DNA of 64,000 nt, taken from contig NZ_SCQN01000011.1 in assembly GCF_004321985.1 (NCBI RefSeq), forward strand, positions 62,001 to 126,000. Direction: 5' to 3'. The notes below the pieces were generated by a model that did no database searches, had not been told where the DNA came from, and saw only the letters and a program-made list of their open reading frames with translations. Shown piece by piece: positions 48,117-62,315 of the stretch (within the stretch, counting starts at the first letter, position 1; each line of letters begins with the position of its first letter). This stretch comes from Castellaniella sp. GTDB lineage: Bacteria > Pseudomonadota > Gammaproteobacteria > Burkholderiales > Burkholderiaceae_B. The position numbers and the translations under genes were made by a program.

Positions 48117-50006
48117 ATGTGCGGTTTTTCCGGCTATCTCCGGGTTACCGGTCAGGCGGCACCTGACCGCTCAGCGATTCTGCAGGCCATGGGGGGGGCC
48201 CTTCGGCATCGCGGGCCCGACGATCAGGGACATTGGCTGGACACCAGCGTGGATTTCGGTGTGACGCACCAGCGTCTGTCGATTGCGGATCTGTCGCAGG
48301 CTGGGCATCAGCCGATGCTCTCCCATGACGATCGCTATGTTCTGGCATTCAACGGCGAAATCTACAATTTTCCGGTGCTGCGTGCAGCCCTTGAAAAAGA
48401 TACGCCAGACATGGCATGGCGCGGGCACTCCGATACGGAGATTCTCCTTGAGGCGCTCGCTCGGTGGGGTGTGGAGCAGGCGCTGACGGCGGCTGTGGGG
48501 ATGTTTGCCCTTGCGCTGTGGGACCGGCAGGATCGCACGCTGACGCTGGCGCGTGACCGCATGGGCGAAAAGCCTCTATATTGGGGCTGGCAGAGCGGTA
48601 CGCTGCTCTTTGGCTCGGAGCTGACGGCGCTGGAGGCGCACCCTGCGTTCTTGCGCCAGATTGACCGTGGTGCGCTGTCGCTGCTGCTGCGCTACAACTA
48701 TATCCCTGAGCCGCACAGCATCTACCGGGGCATTCACAAGTTGCCCGCCGGGCACCTCGTGGTCCTGCGCCCCGATGGACGGGAGCCGGCGCCCGAGCCG
48801 TATTGGGACTACCGTAGCGTGGTCAGGACGGGGGTGGCGACGCCGTTTGCAGGCACGGAATCAGAGGCCGTATCCACGCTGGAATCCTTGCTGATGGAGA
48901 GTGTGGCCGGCCAGATGGTGTCCGATGTACCGCTGGGCGCATTCTTGAGCGGCGGGCTGGACAGCAGCACCGTCGTGGCGCTCATGCAGAAGCAGTCTTC
49001 GCAGCGGGTGCATACCTATGCGATTGGCTTCGAGGACAAGGCCTATGACGAGGCAACTCATGCGCGCGCCGTTGCTGCGCACCTGGGCACGGATCATACC
49101 GAGCTTTACGTCAGCAACCAGGATACCTTGGCCGTGGTCCCCGAACTGGCGCGTATCTACAGCGAGCCATTTGCGGATAGTTCGCAGATTCCCACTTACC
49201 TCGTCAGCCGGATGGCGCGGCGCAGCGTGACGGTTGCCTTGAGCGGCGATGGCGCCGATGAACTGTTCGGCGGCTACACCCATCATCAATATCTGCCCAG
49301 GCTCTGGAATTTGCTGGCGCCGGTGCCGCAGGGGTTGCGCCGCTGCGCCAGTGGGCTGCTGTCGCCTTTGCCGTTTCCGCGGCGCATGCGGAAGCTGCTT
49401 GACGTGCTGGATGCCCGCAGCCGCGAGGAACTGTACTGGCGCACCCGCAGCTTCTGGTCGGAGCCGGCTGCGGTCGTGAGGGGGGCCACGGAGCCTGATT
49501 CCCTGTTGCGCAGCCTGTACCGCGATCCGTCCGACTGGCGCTTCGTGCAGCCTTTCGCGACATGGATCATGGCCATGGAGGCCATGGACTACATGCCGGG
49601 CGATGTGCTGGCCAAGGTCGATCGGGCCGCGATGGCCAACAGCCTGGAGACGAGGGCACCGTTTCTCGACCATCGCGTGGTGGAATTCGCCGCGCGTTTG
49701 CCGTTGTCGCTGAAGCTCAGGAATGGGCAGGGCAAGTGGCTGTTGCGTCAGCTTTTGTACCGGTACGTGCCGCAGGCGATGGTGGATCGTCCAAAGAAAG
49801 GTTTCTCCGTGCCGCTGGGGGCTTGGCTTCGCGGGCCGTTGCGCGAGTGGGCGGAAGGCTTGCTGGCGGAACCCCTGCTGCAGGCGGGCGGCTACTTCGA
49901 TGCTGCTGCAGTGCGCCGCGTCTGGGCCGAGCACATCCAGGGAAAAAGCGATCAGGCATCCAAGCTCTGGAGCGTGCTCATGTTTCAGGCCTGGCAGGCG
50001 CGGTGA
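48117..50006 (+). CDS. asnB: Asparagine synthase (glutamine-hydrolysing)
   Basis: N-terminal MCGFSGYL (Cys2 nucleophile), RHRGPDDQG, FNGEIYNF, GAFLSGGLDSSTVVALM, SGDGADELFGGY. Confidence 0.95.
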   Translation: MCGFSGYLRVTGQAAPDRSAILQAMGGALRHRGPDDQGHWLDTSVDFGVTHQRLSIADLSQAGHQPMLSHDDRYVLAFNGEIYNFPVLRAALEKDTPDMAWRGHSDTEILLEALARWGVEQALTAAVGMFALALWDRQDRTLTLARDRMGEKPLYWGWQSGTLLFGSELTALEAHPAFLRQIDRGALSLLLRYNYIPEPHSIYRGIHKLPAGHLVVLRPDGREPAPEPYWDYRSVVRTGVATPFAGTESEAVSTLESLLMESVAGQMVSDVPLGAFLSGGLDSSTVVALMQKQSSQRVHTYAIGFEDKAYDEATHARAVAAHLGTDHTELYVSNQDTLAVVPELARIYSEPFADSSQIPTYLVSRMARRSVTVALSGDGADELFGGYTHHQYLPRLWNLLAPVPQGLRRCASGLLSPLPFPRRMRKLLDVLDARSREELYWRTRSFWSEPAAVVRGATEPDSLLRSLYRDPSDWRFVQPFATWIMAMEAMDYMPGDVLAKVDRAAMANSLETRAPFLDHRVVEFAARLPLSLKLRNGQGKWLLRQLLYRYVPQAMVDRPKKGFSVPLGAWLRGPLREWAEGLLAEPLLQAGGYFDAAAVRRVWAEHIQGKSDQASKLWSVLMFQAWQAR

Positions 50007-50043
50007 CGCCCGCGCCAGGCCTGCCATCGGGGCAATACAGGAA

Positions 50044-50685
50044 TCATGAGCCTGAGGGCGCAGGCGCAGGGGCGGGCATGGGCACTATTCCTCCGCTAGG
50101 CTGGCTCTGACGAGTCTTCATCTTTTCCTGCTCTTTCTCTTGCTGTTTCTCAACCTTCTTCTCTTCCGTTGATGTGAAGGGCGGCGCCTTTTCCAGTGCC
50201 TCCTTGCTCATGTTGACGATGGCAACGTGCGTTTCGGGGTTGATTTGTGCGACCTTGTCCCATGGGATACCCACGTCCTTCTGCCCGATGCCCAGAAAGC
50301 CACCCACGCCCACGACTACGCCAGCCAGCTTGTGGTCCCCGTCCAGAATCAGATCGGTGACCTTGCCGATGTCTTTTGCTTCTTTGCCCGTTCCGTTGTG
50401 AATGGACATGCCCATGACCGACGAGGCCAGCGTTTGCGAAGATTTTTGTTCTGTGATGAACGGGGCGCCAGCCGATTGGCTGCCGCCGATTGCGGATGGG
50501 GCGTTGGCGTCTGGCTTCTGTCCGGACGTTGATTGCGGTGCGCCTTCCGGGGCCTCGCCGCCTTTAGGTGCGCTTTGGTCTTGACTGAACGCGGCAGTTG
50601 AGAGGCCCAGCCCACTGATTCCTAGGGTGAAAGCTGCAAGCGCTGTCGTAAGGGTGTGCCTGGAAAAGCTTTTCTGATGATTCAT
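50044..50685 (-). CDS. Secreted PRC-barrel domain protein
   Basis: Signal peptide; VMGMSIHNGTGKEAKDIGKVTDLILDGDHKLAGVVVGVGGFLGIGQKDVGIPWDKV. Confidence 0.85.
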   Translation of the reverse strand: MNHQKSFSRHTLTTALAAFTLGISGLGLSTAAFSQDQSAPKGGEAPEGAPQSTSGQKPDANAPSAIGGSQSAGAPFITEQKSSQTLASSVMGMSIHNGTGKEAKDIGKVTDLILDGDHKLAGVVVGVGGFLGIGQKDVGIPWDKVAQINPETHVAIVNMSKEALEKAPPFTSTEEKKVEKQQEKEQEKMKTRQSQPSGGIVPMPAPAPAPSGS

Positions 50686-51115
50686 ACTCTGACTCCTTGG
50701 GAGGTATCAAACAAATATGACGCCTTCACCGTATCAAAATCGGGAGGGGATTTTGTAAGCCAATTAAAATCGTGAGTATGTTGGTTGCTTTCGTGTGCAG
50801 TTCGAATTGGTACTCGATTGGCCTCGATATGCGTAATCCCACACTGTGGCAGGCCTCCCACCGTTTAATGGCAGCTGCAATCATCCTGGGATCGTTGCGA
50901 CGGATTTGTCTTTGTTAAAGGTTTATCGCTTGGTGTAGCATTTGTGCATGGTGTATTGGCGCCGGTTAATGGCTGATTCGTGGTTATTGTGCCGGAAACC
51001 TGTCGTAGATACCCATCGGTCGTCTGTCGTCATCCAATGAAATTGAACTGGTCGGTATCTTTGTAGTATCGTGGCCGCCATGCGGGCACTGCCCGCTTTT
51101 GAGACGGTTTGATGC

Positions 51116-51655
51116 ATGGACAGATGGTGGTTTCGAGTAGGTGGCATGGTGTCGCTGGGGGCCCTGGTGGTTCTGCAGGCCTGCACAGCGGTGACGGCAG
51201 GTCAGCTCGTCCAGGCCGGTTTTGACACCGCCAAGACATCACTGACTGGTTCGTCGTCCAGTGCGGATGCGGCGCGCATACGCGCCGTGATCAACGCCAT
51301 CAGCGTGGGCCAGGACGCCGCGCCCATTCTGGCGTCCATTGGTGTGCCGCCCAAGGAAAAGTCCGGCAATCTAGGGGGCTATGTCTGCTATCAGTACGCA
51401 GGCGTTTATTCGGCGACCGAAGACGCAGTCATCGTGGCAAAAGACGGCAAAGTGGTGTTTTTTGGTAATTCCACCTGCCGATCGGAAATGCAGGCTGCGA
51501 ATTTTGCCAGCGGCGGCAGATATGCGTCTGGTGCTGCTGTATCCGCGAGCGGCGCTGCTGCAACGCCTGCGGCTCCTGCCGATGGCGCGGCCGCGGGCGG
51601 TTCCGCGACCAATGCAGCCGCGAAGCCTGCGGTTCCCACGTCGGGCTCGAATTGA
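51116..51655 (+). CDS. Putative lipoprotein of unknown function
   Basis: Signal peptide with lipobox VVLQAC; SmpA/OmlA-like short repeat region (ILASIGVPPKEKSGNLGGYVCYQYAGV...VIVAKDGKVVFFGNSTC); Ala-rich C-terminus. Confidence 0.7.
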   Translation: MDRWWFRVGGMVSLGALVVLQACTAVTAGQLVQAGFDTAKTSLTGSSSSADAARIRAVINAISVGQDAAPILASIGVPPKEKSGNLGGYVCYQYAGVYSATEDAVIVAKDGKVVFFGNSTCRSEMQAANFASGGRYASGAAVSASGAAATPAAPADGAAAGGSATNAAAKPAVPTSGSN

Positions 51656-51784
51656 GATTCCGGGCCCCAATCGTTGGGTAGAAAGGCTGCCCGAGCGCCT
51701 CTTCGCGTGCGCCCTTCTGTGTGTCTGTGGCCGCTGAAATGGAAATGGGCCGGCGCCTATTGGTAGCCGACCCATCCTTGAATC

Positions 51785-51861
51785 TGGTTGCGGGGACAGG
51801 ATTTGAACCTGTGACCTTCGGGTTATGAGCCCGACGAGCTGCCAGACTGCTCCACCCCGCG
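51785..51861 (-). tRNA. Initiator tRNA-fMet (CAT), CCA encoded
   Basis: Reverse complement CGCGGGGTGGAGCAGTCTGGCAGCTCGTCGGGCTCATAACCCGAAGGTCACAGGTTCAAATCCTGTCCCCGCAACCA; C1:A72 mismatch and three G:C pairs in the anticodon stem mark it as initiator. Confidence 0.97.
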
Positions 51862-51928
51862 TCTGAAGAACGAAACTATAGCAAGTCTGCGAAAATAATG
51901 CAAGCAAAGTCCCGGAGTTCACGATAAA

Positions 51929-52519
51929 ATGACGGAAACGGAAGTCTTGCGGGTTCTGGAAGCCGCCCTGTTGTGCGCGGACGCGCCTTTACCGGTTGCC
52001 AGCCTGCGTAGCCTGTTCGAAGATGCGATTTCCGCAGACGATGTCCGCCGCTACCTGGCCACGTTGCAGCTTGACTGGCAGGATCGGGGGCTGGAACTGG
52101 TTTCGCTGGCAGGTGGCTGGAGATTCCAGAGCCGCCCGGACATGCAGCGTTACCTGGGGCGCCTGAACCCAGAGAAACCACCTCGTTATTCTCGTGCCGT
52201 GCTGGAGACCCTCGCGATCGTTGCGTGGCGCCAGCCTGTGACGCGAGGCGATATCGAGGACATTCGGGGCGTCACGGTATCCACTCAGATCATCCGTACT
52301 CTGGAAGACCGGGGATGGATCGAGGTTCTTGGGTATCGAGATGCACCGGGTCGGCCTGCATTGCTGGGTACCACGCGCCGTTTTCTGGAAGACCTGGGCC
52401 TGCGGGCGCTTGACGAGTTGCCGGCGCTGGATGCCGAGGGCGCCGAACAGGCGATGGATGCCTTGTTGCTGGATACACCCGAAGAAATATCTCGGTCCGA
52501 TGAGACCGCTGATTCATAG
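51929..52519 (+). CDS. scpB: Segregation and condensation protein ScpB
   Basis: [85 protein letters not shown]. Confidence 0.94.
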   Translation: MTETEVLRVLEAALLCADAPLPVASLRSLFEDAISADDVRRYLATLQLDWQDRGLELVSLAGGWRFQSRPDMQRYLGRLNPEKPPRYSRAVLETLAIVAWRQPVTRGDIEDIRGVTVSTQIIRTLEDRGWIEVLGYRDAPGRPALLGTTRRFLEDLGLRALDELPALDAEGAEQAMDALLLDTPEEISRSDETADS

Positions 52520-52549
52520 AACACTCATGTGTAGGAGTCACTGAACCCC

Positions 52550-54109
52550 ATGACTGCAGACCTGGAAACGTTGCCACGAACCGAGGAGCCCTCCGGGGCG
52601 GATGCCCCTGCGGCGGAAGGTCGGGGCAACCGGTCCCGTGGCCGCAAGCTGCGTACGCCGTTCCGCCGCCGACGCGGGGACGCTGGGGCATCAGAGCCAC
52701 AGGCTGGTGACGCCAGCATCGATGCGGGTTCGGCGGAGGAAGCCGACCAGGCGCTGTCCTATCTCCAGGATGCGCACCCCACGACGCAGCGGCTGGATCG
52801 CTACATGAACAGCGATGCGCTGACGCCCAAATTGCACAAGGTTCTGGCCGACGCTGGCGTGGGCTCGCGGCGCGACATGGAAGAGCTGATCATCGCCGGG
52901 CGGGTCTCGGTGAATGGCGAGCCTGCCCATGTGGGCCAGCGTGTCGGCCCCAACGACAAGGTCCGTGTCAACGGTCGCCTGATCATGCGGCCAAAGATGG
53001 ACCGGTTGCCGCGCGTCATTCTTTATCACAAGCCGGCTGGCGAGATCGTCAGCCACGATGACCCCGAGGGCCGTGCAACCGTTTTCGCTCGCCTGCCGCG
53101 CATCCGCAGCGGTAAATGGCTGTCGGTGGGACGTCTCGACCTGAATACCGAGGGCCTGTTGATTCTGACGACTTCGGGCGAACTCGCCAATCGGCTGTCG
53201 CATCCGCGGTATGGGTCGGAGCGGGAGTACGCCGTCCGGGTACTCGGAGAACTGGGTGACCAGAAGATGTCCGAACTCACCACCGGGGTGACGCTTGAAG
53301 ACGGCCCTGCACAATTCAATTCGCTGGATTATATCGGTGGCGAGGGAAGCAACCGCTGGTACCGTGTCACCCTCAGCGAAGGACGCAATCGCGAGGTGCG
53401 CCGCATGTTCCAGACCGCTGGTGTGACGGTCAGCCGTCTGATCCGCACGCGTTTTGGTGATGTGGTGCTGCCGACCAATCTCCGTCGCGGCCGCTGGGAT
53501 GAGCTGTCTCCCGAATTGGTGGGGGCGCTGATGGTTCAGCTTGGCCTGATCCGCGAGGCGGACGAAGATGCTGACGAGCAGGTCGAGCGCCAGCCGCTGT
53601 CCTATGCAAGCGCCATGCCGCCGGGTTTTGGGACGCCGGGGCGCAACGGTCAGAATGGTGCCCGGCTCAATCGCCGGGGGCGTGTCTCGGCCGACCGGTC
53701 GGGATCGGGCCGCATCGATCCGTTTACCACCGGGCTGCTGATCAGTGGCGGGCTGGCCAACGGGCATCCCGATGCGGGCCGGCAACGTAAGGCTGAGACG
53801 CATGGCAAGGCCGGGCGCCCAGGTCGGCGCGGCAAGCCGAACCGTGAGGATCCTGCACGCCAGGATGCTGCCGGCACCGGCGGTGCCCACAAGCCCAATC
53901 GCACCGGCGGGAAGCGTCCGGGCGGTGCGCCTCGGTCTGGTTCGACCGTCTCGGCCGATGGCAAGCCGGCGCGGACACGCGCACCCAAGAACGCCCGACC
54001 TGGGCGTCGTCCGGCGCGGTCTGGGGAAACGGGTTCGGCTGAACATCAGCCGCGTGGCGCTCACGCGCATGAGTCTCAGTTGGGCAGGGCCAAGCGCACG
54101 CGCCAATAG
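52550..54109 (+). CDS. rluB: RluB-type 23S rRNA pseudouridine synthase with long basic C-terminal tail
   Basis: S4 domain ([32 protein letters not shown]), [38 protein letters not shown]. Confidence 0.93.
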   Translation: MTADLETLPRTEEPSGADAPAAEGRGNRSRGRKLRTPFRRRRGDAGASEPQAGDASIDAGSAEEADQALSYLQDAHPTTQRLDRYMNSDALTPKLHKVLADAGVGSRRDMEELIIAGRVSVNGEPAHVGQRVGPNDKVRVNGRLIMRPKMDRLPRVILYHKPAGEIVSHDDPEGRATVFARLPRIRSGKWLSVGRLDLNTEGLLILTTSGELANRLSHPRYGSEREYAVRVLGELGDQKMSELTTGVTLEDGPAQFNSLDYIGGEGSNRWYRVTLSEGRNREVRRMFQTAGVTVSRLIRTRFGDVVLPTNLRRGRWDELSPELVGALMVQLGLIREADEDADEQVERQPLSYASAMPPGFGTPGRNGQNGARLNRRGRVSADRSGSGRIDPFTTGLLISGGLANGHPDAGRQRKAETHGKAGRPGRRGKPNREDPARQDAAGTGGAHKPNRTGGKRPGGAPRSGSTVSADGKPARTRAPKNARPGRRPARSGETGSAEHQPRGAHAHESQLGRAKRTRQ

Positions 54110-54132
54110 CTGGAATAGCGCCGGTATGCTGT

Positions 54133-54138
54133 TATAAT
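54133..54138 (+). promoter_or_regulatory. Candidate -10 box (TATAAT) for the rimP-nusA-infB operon
   Basis: Perfect TATAAT in the rluB-rimP intergenic region; -35 element weak. Confidence 0.5.
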
Positions 54139-54147
54139 GCAAGGCTT

Positions 54148-54167
54148 TACAGCACAAAGGTGCTGTA
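54148..54167 (+). promoter_or_regulatory. Leader hairpin upstream of rimP
   Basis: TACAGCAC-AAAG-GTGCTGTA, 8-bp perfect stem. Confidence 0.55.
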
Positions 54168-54195
54168 CTTTGCCGGGGTGTCCACCGGGAAATCA

Positions 54196-54220
54196 GGGGC
54201 TGGCAGGACAGCCCCTTTTT
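54196..54220 (+). terminator. Intrinsic terminator/attenuator-like element immediately before rimP
   Basis: GGGGCTG-GCAGGA-CAGCCCC followed by TTTTT, ending 10 nt before the ATG at 54231. Confidence 0.75.
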
Positions 54221-54230
54221 AATGGAATTT

Positions 54231-54710
54231 ATGGCTGATATCCATGCGGTGACCCAGCAGGCCTTGCTGGGTTTTGATGTCGAACTGGTCGACGTGGAAC
54301 GCGCGCCCCTGGGGCTTTTGCGCGTCATCATCGATCGCCCCGATGGGGTGCGCATCGAAGACTGCGAACAGGTGTCCCGCCAGCTGTCGCATGTGTTCGA
54401 AGTCGAAAACATCGATTACAAGCGTCTGGAAGTCAGTTCCCCCGGAGTAGACAGGCCCTTGCGTCGTTTGGCCGATTACGTCCGGTTTGCAGGGCAGCGC
54501 ATCGAGTTGAGGCTGTCCGAGCCGGTCGAATCGCGCAAGGTCTTCACGGGCATTCTGAGGGCTGCACAGGCGGCCGATGGCGATGAGCCGGTGCTCAGCC
54601 TGGAATACGAAGACCAGGCGGGCGAGCTGCACATGCTGCCGTTTTCTTTTGGTGATGTGGATCGGGCCCGGCTGGATCCTGTTCTTGATTTCAAGGGTAA
54701 GAAGCGATGA
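54231..54710 (+). CDS. rimP: Ribosome maturation factor RimP
   Basis: [67 protein letters not shown]; the listed ORF starts 9 nt earlier (54222). Confidence 0.95.
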   Translation: MADIHAVTQQALLGFDVELVDVERAPLGLLRVIIDRPDGVRIEDCEQVSRQLSHVFEVENIDYKRLEVSSPGVDRPLRRLADYVRFAGQRIELRLSEPVESRKVFTGILRAAQAADGDEPVLSLEYEDQAGELHMLPFSFGDVDRARLDPVLDFKGKKR

Positions 54711-56200
54711 GTCGCGAAATTCTTCTGTTGGTGGACGCTCTGGCGCGTGAAAAGAACGTCGAGCGCGACGTCGTGTTCGGCGCCCTTGAAGGCGCGTTGG
54801 CCTCTGCCATGAAAAAGCGCTTCAAGGAAGACGTGGATATTCGCGTGTCCGTCGACCGCCAGACGGGCGAGCACGAGGGCTTCCGTCGCTGGCTGGTGGT
54901 GCCCGATGAGGCTGGCCTGCAGGAACCCGACGCACAGGAACTCTACTCGGATGCCCAGGACATCGTCCCCGGGATCCAGGTGGGCGAATACATCGAGGAG
55001 CCGCTTGAACCCGTCGAGTTCGGCCGCATCGGCGCCCAGGCCGCCAAGCAGGCCATTCTTCAAAAGATCCGCGACGCGGAGCGCGAGCAGGTCCTGAATG
55101 ATTTCCTGGATCGGGGCGAGACCATCGTCTCCGGCACCGTGAAGCGTCTGGACAAGGGCGATGCCATCATCGAGATCGGCAAGGTCGAGGCCCGTTTGCC
55201 GCGCAGTGAAATGATCCCCAAGGAAAATATCCGGGCAGGCGACCGTGTGCGCGCCTGGGTTCTGAAGATCGATTACGCCGCGCGTGGCCAACAAGTGATC
55301 CTGTCGCGTACCGCCCCCGATTTCATCCGCGAGCTGTTCGACAACGAAGTCCCGGAAATCGAGCAGGGCCTCCTGGAAATCAAGGCGGCGGCGCGCGACC
55401 CGGGCGTGCGTGCCAAAATTGCGGTGGTAGCGTACGATAAGCGGATCGATCCCATCGGGACCTGTGTCGGCATGCGGGGCTCTCGCGTGACGGCCGTGCG
55501 CAACGAGCTGGGCGGCGAGCAGGTCGATATCGTGCTGTGGTCCGACGACCCTGCAGAGTTCGTGATTGGCGCACTCGCGCCGGCTCACGTCGACTCCATT
55601 CTGATCGACGAAGACAAGCACGGCATGGATGTGGTGGTGGACGAGGAAAATCTGCCCAAGGCCATTGGTGCGCGCGGGCAAAACGTACGCCTGGCATCCG
55701 AGCTGACCGGCTGGCAGATCAACATCATGACTCCCGAGGAAAGCCAGCATCGCCAGGATGCCGAGCGGACCACCCTGCGCCAGAACTTCATCACGAAGCT
55801 GGACGTGGACGAGGAAGTCGCCGATATCCTGATCGACGAGGGTTTCACCGGGCTCGAGGAGATCGCTTATGTGCCGATGCAGGAATTGCTCGACATCGAA
55901 GCCTTCGACGAGGAAACCGTCAACGAGCTGCGCACGCGGGCCCGCAACGCGCTGCTGACGGAAGCCATCGCACAGGAAGAACGTGTACAGACGGCGCGCG
56001 ACCTGCTCGAAATCAGGGGCATGGAGCCGTCTCTGGTGGCCAAGCTGGCCGCAAACAACATCACGACGCTGGATGATCTGGCCGAGCTTGCCGCTGACGA
56101 GCTGTCCGAACTGACCGGATTGCCCGAAGAGGCCGCGAGCGACATGATCATGCAGGCGCGGGCGCACTGGTTCGAGGATGACAAGGCATCCAATGCCTGA
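54707..56200 (+). CDS. nusA: Transcription termination/antitermination protein NusA
   Basis: [33 protein letters not shown]1 and KH domains ([26 protein letters not shown]); C-terminal acidic repeats. Confidence 0.97.
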   Translation: MSREILLLVDALAREKNVERDVVFGALEGALASAMKKRFKEDVDIRVSVDRQTGEHEGFRRWLVVPDEAGLQEPDAQELYSDAQDIVPGIQVGEYIEEPLEPVEFGRIGAQAAKQAILQKIRDAEREQVLNDFLDRGETIVSGTVKRLDKGDAIIEIGKVEARLPRSEMIPKENIRAGDRVRAWVLKIDYAARGQQVILSRTAPDFIRELFDNEVPEIEQGLLEIKAAARDPGVRAKIAVVAYDKRIDPIGTCVGMRGSRVTAVRNELGGEQVDIVLWSDDPAEFVIGALAPAHVDSILIDEDKHGMDVVVDEENLPKAIGARGQNVRLASELTGWQINIMTPEESQHRQDAERTTLRQNFITKLDVDEEVADILIDEGFTGLEEIAYVPMQELLDIEAFDEETVNELRTRARNALLTEAIAQEERVQTARDLLEIRGMEPSLVAKLAANNITTLDDLAELAADELSELTGLPEEAASDMIMQARAHWFEDDKASNA

Positions 56201-56244
56201 CCTTCGCAACCATCCCGCCCATTGAACGTAGAAGAGAGAGTCGA

Positions 56245-59199
<2,955 letters not shown>

Positions 59200-59202
59200 A
59201 TC

Positions 59203-59613
59203 ATGGGTCGTCACAAGTCTAAACCGAATCCTGACCGCAACACGCGCCTGGCCGACCAGATCCAGCAGGATCTGGCCGCTCTGGTGCAGCGCGAGCTGGA
59301 TGTTGCACGCGCCGGCCTGATCACGCTCACGGGTGTCGATCTGTCGGCGGACTATGCCCATGCCAAGGTCTATTTCACGGTGCTGGGCGCTGAGCCTGAG
59401 GCCGCCGCTCACGCGCTCAACGAAAAGGCCGGCTGGATGCATTCGCAGCTCTTCAGGTTGCTGCACATTCATACGGTTCCCACGTTGCGGTTCGTGCACG
59501 ACGTGCACCTGGCGCGCGGCATTGAACTGACGCATTTGATCGATCGGGCCAATCGTCCGCAGGCGGGCGCATCGGACATTCCCGAACTCGAAGACCCGGA
59601 CGGTCGGCCCTGA
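59203..59613 (+). CDS. rbfA: Ribosome-binding factor A
   Basis: [45 protein letters not shown]...; VPTLRFVHD. Confidence 0.95.
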   Translation: MGRHKSKPNPDRNTRLADQIQQDLAALVQRELDVARAGLITLTGVDLSADYAHAKVYFTVLGAEPEAAAHALNEKAGWMHSQLFRLLHIHTVPTLRFVHDVHLARGIELTHLIDRANRPQAGASDIPELEDPDGRP

Positions 59614-59648
59614 ACGGGCGGTCGTCACTCATCTCTACGGATTGAACG

Positions 59649-60404
59649 ATGGCTTCCCGACGCGGGCGCATGCTCGATGGTGTCCTGTTGCTGGACAAGC
59701 CCGAAGGCCTGTCCAGCAACCACGCGCTGCAACGCGCGAAGCGCACGGTGGACGCCCGCAAGGCGGGGCACACCGGAACGCTGGACCCTTTCGCCACGGG
59801 GTTGCTGATCTGCTGCTTCGGTCGCGCCACCAAGATTTCGGCCCATATGCTCGAGGCGGACAAGGTCTACGAGGCGACGCTTGCGTTTGGCGAGGAAACC
59901 GACAGCGGTGATCTGACCGGCAATATTGTGGCACGCACCGGTGGAGATTTTGTGGGTGTGGCGGCGATGGAGCTGGAGGCGGTATTGGGTGAATTTCGGG
60001 GCGAGATCCAGCAGATCCCGCCCATGGTGTCGGCGCTCAAGCGCGATGGCAGGCCGCTGTATGAGTACGCCCGCCAGGGCATCGAACTGGAGCGTCCCGC
60101 GCGCACGGTCACCATCCACGCACTGGATCTGCTGGCCTGCGAGGGCATCCATGCCCGCGTGCGCGTCCATTGCAGCAAGGGTACCTATGTGCGCACGCTG
60201 GCCCAGGACATTGGCCGGCGCCTGGGGTGCCGTGCCCACCTGTCGGCCCTGCGCCGAACGGCGGTGGGACCTTTTTCAATCGAGCAGGCGGTGGGGCTGG
60301 AAGCCCTGCAGGCCATGGCGGCGCCGGAGCAGGCGCTGCTTCCCCTACATGCCTTGCCGGACGGTTTGCGCCCGACAGACATTTCTACCAAGGAAATTTT
60401 ATGA
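59649..60404 (+). CDS. truB: tRNA pseudouridine(55) synthase TruB
   Basis: [60 protein letters not shown]. Confidence 0.96.
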   Translation: MASRRGRMLDGVLLLDKPEGLSSNHALQRAKRTVDARKAGHTGTLDPFATGLLICCFGRATKISAHMLEADKVYEATLAFGEETDSGDLTGNIVARTGGDFVGVAAMELEAVLGEFRGEIQQIPPMVSALKRDGRPLYEYARQGIELERPARTVTIHALDLLACEGIHARVRVHCSKGTYVRTLAQDIGRRLGCRAHLSALRRTAVGPFSIEQAVGLEALQAMAAPEQALLPLHALPDGLRPTDISTKEIL

Positions 60405-62224
60405 AGCGAGCTTTGCGCAATGTGGCCATCATCGCTCACGTGGACCACGGCAAGACCACGCTGGTGGATCAGTTGCTGCGCCAGTCCGGGACCTTCCGCG
60501 ACAACCAGCAGGTCTCCGAGCGCGTCATGGACTCGGGCGACATCGAGCGGGAGCGCGGCATCACGATCCTGGCCAAGAACTGTGCCGTGGAATACGAGGG
60601 CAATCACATCAATATCATCGATACCCCGGGTCACGCCGACTTCGGTGGCGAGGTGGAGCGCGTGTTGTCTATGGTGGACGGTGTGCTGCTGCTGGTCGAT
60701 GCGGTTGAGGGCCCCATGCCGCAGACACGGTTCGTGACGCGCAAGGCGCTGGCCCAGGGCCTCAAGCCGATTGTGGTGGTCAACAAGGTCGACCGCCCGG
60801 GCGCGCGTCCGGATTATGTCGTCAACGCCACGTTTGACCTATTCGACAAACTGGGCGCAACCGAAGAACAACTCGATTTCCCAGTGATTTACGCTTCGGG
60901 CTTGAACGGTTATGCCGGTCTCACCCCCGATGTCCGCTCGGGTGACATGCGGCCGCTTTTCAACGCGGTCCTGGAATACGTGCCGCAGCGAGAGGATGAT
61001 GTGAACGGTCCGCTGCAGATGCAGATCATTTCGCTGGATTACAGCAGCTATGTGGGCAAGATCGGGGTGGGCCGCATCAATCGCGGCCGCTTGCATGCTG
61101 GCCAGGATGTGGTGGTGCAGTTTGGTCCGGAGGGCGAACCCATCAAGGGGCGTGTGAATCAGGTGCTGCAGTTCGAGGGGCTGGAGCGTGTGCTGGTGGA
61201 TGAGGCTGAGGCCGGGGACATCGTCCTCATCAACGGCATCGACGAAATCGGGATCGGCTGCACGCTCATGGATCCGCTCTCGCCCGAACCGCTGCCGCTG
61301 CTGAAGATCGACGAACCCACGCTGACCATGAATTTCATGGTGAATACTTCGCCCCTGGCGGGCCGGGAAGGCAAATTCGTCACCAGCCGCCAGATTCGCG
61401 ACCGGCTGCAGCGCGAGCTCAAGTCCAATGTGGCGCTGCGCGTGAACGATACGTCCGATGATACGGTGTTCGAGGTCTGTGGGCGCGGCGAGCTGCACCT
61501 GACGATCCTGCTGGAGAACATGCGCCGCGAAGGCTACGAGCTGGCTGTGTCACGTCCGCGTGTCATGTACAAGGACGTCGCTGGCGTCCGCCAGGAGCCC
61601 TATGAACTGCTGACCGTGGACGTCGAAGACGGTCATCAAGGCGGTGTCATGGAGGAACTCGGGCGTCGCAAGGCCGATCTGCAGGACATGCAGCCTGACG
61701 GCCGGGGACGCACGCGGCTGGAATACCGGGTCCCCGCACGGGGGCTGATCGGCTTCCAGAGCGAGTTCCTGACCCTCACACGCGGCACCGGCATCATGAG
61801 CCACGTGTTTGACGAGTATGGCCCGGTGCGCGAGGGTGGGGTGGGCGAACGTCGCAATGGGGTGCTCATCAGCCAGGATGACGGCACGGCCGTGGCCTAC
61901 GCGATCTGGAAGCTCCAGGAGCGCGGCCGCATGTTTGTGTCGCCTCAGGACCCCGTCTACGAGGGCATGATCATCGGCATCCATTCCCGGGACAATGACT
62001 TGGTCGTCAACCCCATCAAGGAAAAGAAGCTGACCAACGTGCGGGCATCGGGCAAGGACGAACATATCGATCTGGTTCCGCCCATCGAGCTGAATCTGGA
62101 ATATGCCGTCGAGTTCATTGCGGACGACGAACTGGTCGAGGTCACCCCCAAGTCCATCCGCCTGCGCAAGCGCTACCTGAAGGAGTTCGAGCGCCGCCGC
62201 AGCCTGCGCGGCGATTCGGCCTGA
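60401..62224 (+). CDS. typA: Ribosome-associated GTPase TypA/BipA
   Basis: [64 protein letters not shown] overlap with truB. Confidence 0.97.
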   Translation: MKRALRNVAIIAHVDHGKTTLVDQLLRQSGTFRDNQQVSERVMDSGDIERERGITILAKNCAVEYEGNHINIIDTPGHADFGGEVERVLSMVDGVLLLVDAVEGPMPQTRFVTRKALAQGLKPIVVVNKVDRPGARPDYVVNATFDLFDKLGATEEQLDFPVIYASGLNGYAGLTPDVRSGDMRPLFNAVLEYVPQREDDVNGPLQMQIISLDYSSYVGKIGVGRINRGRLHAGQDVVVQFGPEGEPIKGRVNQVLQFEGLERVLVDEAEAGDIVLINGIDEIGIGCTLMDPLSPEPLPLLKIDEPTLTMNFMVNTSPLAGREGKFVTSRQIRDRLQRELKSNVALRVNDTSDDTVFEVCGRGELHLTILLENMRREGYELAVSRPRVMYKDVAGVRQEPYELLTVDVEDGHQGGVMEELGRRKADLQDMQPDGRGRTRLEYRVPARGLIGFQSEFLTLTRGTGIMSHVFDEYGPVREGGVGERRNGVLISQDDGTAVAYAIWKLQERGRMFVSPQDPVYEGMIIGIHSRDNDLVVNPIKEKKLTNVRASGKDEHIDLVPPIELNLEYAVEFIADDELVEVTPKSIRLRKRYLKEFERRRSLRGDSA

Positions 62225-62315
62225 GTCGCCTGTCGCGCGGCAGTCCGGCGGCTCCTACAATGGGGCTCTGGGCTCCGCAGTGCGCCGGGGGGCGCCCGGA
62301 TGCCGGGAATGCACG

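Noticed and set aside
50923-51186. 87-aa ORF in the AT-rich gap
   Set aside because: No RBS, composition not protein-like, overlaps the lipoprotein start on the other strand
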